From Pseudomonas moraviensis (lineage in GTDB: Bacteria; Pseudomonadota; Gammaproteobacteria; Pseudomonadales; Pseudomonadaceae), in assembly GCF_900105805.1 (NCBI RefSeq), contig NZ_LT629788.1, forward strand, positions 2,728,001-2,792,000: a stretch of DNA of 64,000 nucleotides, written 5' to 3'. The notes under the pieces were generated by a model. The model saw nothing but the letters and a program-made list of their open reading frames with translations. It made no database searches and had not been told where the DNA came from. Both the position numbers and the translations under genes were made by a program. This document shows, one piece after another, positions 62,726 to 64,000 of this stretch (position 1 is its first letter; each line of letters begins with the position of its first letter).

Positions 62726-64000
62726 ATGACCACCCCACTTGCCTGCTACCACTGCGCCCTGCCCGTCCCGTCCGGCAGCCGCTTCACCGCCGTCGTCCTC
62801 GGGCAGGCCCGCGAGTTCTGCTGCCCGGGCTGTCAGGCGGTGGCCCAAGCCATCGTCGCCGGGGGGCTGGAAAGTTATTACCAGCATCGCAGCGAGGCCT
62901 CGGCCAATCCCGAAGCGCTGCCGGTGCAACTGACCGATGAACTTGCACTGTACGACCGCGCCGACGTGCAACAACCCTTCGTCCGCCACGAAGGCGATCT
63001 GGCCGAAACCACCTTGTTGATGGAAGGCATCAGTTGCGCCGCCTGCGGCTGGCTGATCGAGAAACACCTGCGCACCCTGCCCGGCGTCGCCGAAGCGCGG
63101 CTGAACCTGTCCAACCATCGCTTGCACGTGCGCTGGGCCGACGCTCAACTGCCGCTGAGCCAGATCCTCGCCGAACTGCGCCACATCGGTTACGCCGCCC
63201 ATCCCTATCACGCCGATCGCGCCAGTGAACAACTGGCCAGCGAGAATCGCCTGGCCCTACGCCAACTCGGCGTCGCCGGGCTGCTGTGGTTTCAGGCGAT
63301 GATGGCGACCATGGCCACGTGGCCGGAATTCAATATTGACCTCAGCCCCGAGCTGCACACGATCCTGCGCTGGGTCGCGCTGTTTCTGACCACGCCGATC
63401 GTGTTCTACAGCTGCGCGCCGTTCTTCAAAGGGGCGATGCGCGATTTGCGTACCCGCCACCTGACCATGGACGTCTCGGTGTCGCTGGCGATCGGCAGCG
63501 CCTACATCGCCGGGATCTGGACGTCGATCACCGGGGTCGGCGAGCTGTACTTCGATGCGGTCGGCATGTTCGCGCTGTTTCTGCTCGCCGGGCGTTATCT
63601 GGAACGCCGCGCCCGCGAGCGCACCGCCGCTGCCACTGCGCAACTGGTGAACCTGTTGCCGGCCTCGTGCCTGCGCCTGGATAGCAACGGTCAGAGCGAA
63701 CGCATCCTGCTCAGCGAGCTGCGTCTCGGCGAACGGATTCTGGTGCAGCCGGGCTCGATCCTGCCGGCTGACGGCAAGATCATCGACGGCCAGTCGAGCA
63801 TCGACGAATCGCTGCTGACCGGCGAATACCTGCCGCAACCGCGTGCGCTGGGTGATGCGGTCACCGCCGGTACCCTCAACGTTGAAGGCGCATTGACCGT
63901 GGAAGTGCAGGCGCTGGGGCAGGACACGCGGCTCTCCGCGATCGTGCGCCTGCTCGATCGCGCTCAGGCGGAAAAGCCGCGTCTGGCAGAAATCGCCGAC
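62726..64000 (+). CDS. ccoI: CcoI/FixI copper-exporting P1B-type ATPase (5' part, runs off the window)
   Basis: 425 residues are visible from the ATG at 62726; the frame stays open to the last base. An N-terminal cysteine-rich metal region (CYHC at 7-10, CCPGC at 32-36) is followed by a heavy-metal-associated domain with CAAC at 104-107, several membrane helices, and the actuator motif TGE at 365-367. The CPC metal site and the phosphorylation domain lie beyond the window. It delivers copper for CcoN assembly. Confidence 0.93.
   Translation, partial: MTTPLACYHCALPVPSGSRFTAVVLGQAREFCCPGCQAVAQAIVAGGLESYYQHRSEASANPEALPVQLTDELALYDRADVQQPFVRHEGDLAETTLLMEGISCAACGWLIEKHLRTLPGVAEARLNLSNHRLHVRWADAQLPLSQILAELRHIGYAAHPYHADRASEQLASENRLALRQLGVAGLLWFQAMMATMATWPEFNIDLSPELHTILRWVALFLTTPIVFYSCAPFFKGAMRDLRTRHLTMDVSVSLAIGSAYIAGIWTSITGVGELYFDAVGMFALFLLAGRYLERRARERTAAATAQLVNLLPASCLRLDSNGQSERILLSELRLGERILVQPGSILPADGKIIDGQSSIDESLLTGEYLPQPRALGDAVTAGTLNVEGALTVEVQALGQDTRLSAIVRLLDRAQAEKPRLAEIAD

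Overview
The window is chromosomal DNA of a fluorescent Pseudomonas of the P. fluorescens group. The GC content is high, and the genes are those of a pyoverdine siderophore locus followed by the tandem cbb3 oxidase (cco) region. Intergenic spaces carry the REP/REPIN and palindromic repeats typical of this group.

1-10 kb: on the + strand pvdM-pvdN-pvdO, pvdE and fpvA, encoding periplasmic maturation, export of ferribactin and ferripyoverdine uptake. Then comes a 1.05 kb composite of inverted and tandem repeats and a convergent HSL-type esterase. 10-34 kb: one minus-strand operon of three collinear NRPS genes. My by-eye specificity codes give Lys / Asp(E)-Ala / Thr(E)-Ala-OHOrn(E). That matches the hexapeptide of pseudobactin B10 (Lys, D-OHAsp, Ala, D-aThr, Ala, D-OHOrn). 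The last NRPS ends in an epimerase and has no thioesterase, and a strong terminator follows it. 34-37 kb: a SyrP-like aspartyl hydroxylase and a type II thioesterase (minus), divergent from an SCP2-cupin_8 fusion gene (+). PvdS-type boxes (TAAAT-N16-CGT) precede pvdM, pvdE (one mismatch), the NRPS operon, the thioesterase operon (one mismatch) and the fusion gene, so the whole locus appears to be one iron-starvation regulon.

37-48 kb: an MFS transporter, a class I terpene synthase of 2-methylisoborneol/2-methylenebornane type behind a perfect lux-box-like palindrome, a glucose-dehydrogenase-like SDR overlapping a GH15 enzyme, two hypothetical genes, a GlxA-type AraC regulator divergent from isonitrile hydratase, a CPBP protease, and an Aer-like chemoreceptor with a FliA-type promoter.

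48-51 kb: a repeat-rich stretch with two tandem copies of a small DUF6124-type gene. Each copy has a conserved leader of about 300 nt whose helices co-vary between the copies, suggesting a structured RNA. A segment of about 500 bp here repeats part of the composite at 8-9 kb.

51-64 kb: a hydrolase gene with an ANR box inside its 5' end, then ccoNOQP (copy 2), ccoNOQP (copy 1), a small low-GC islet (degraded Phd-type antitoxin and secreted phosphoesterase), ccoG, ccoH, another repeat, and ccoI, which runs off the end. These genes encode two microaerobic cbb3 oxidases and their copper/assembly factors. No tRNA, rRNA, insertion sequence, prophage or CRISPR array was seen.
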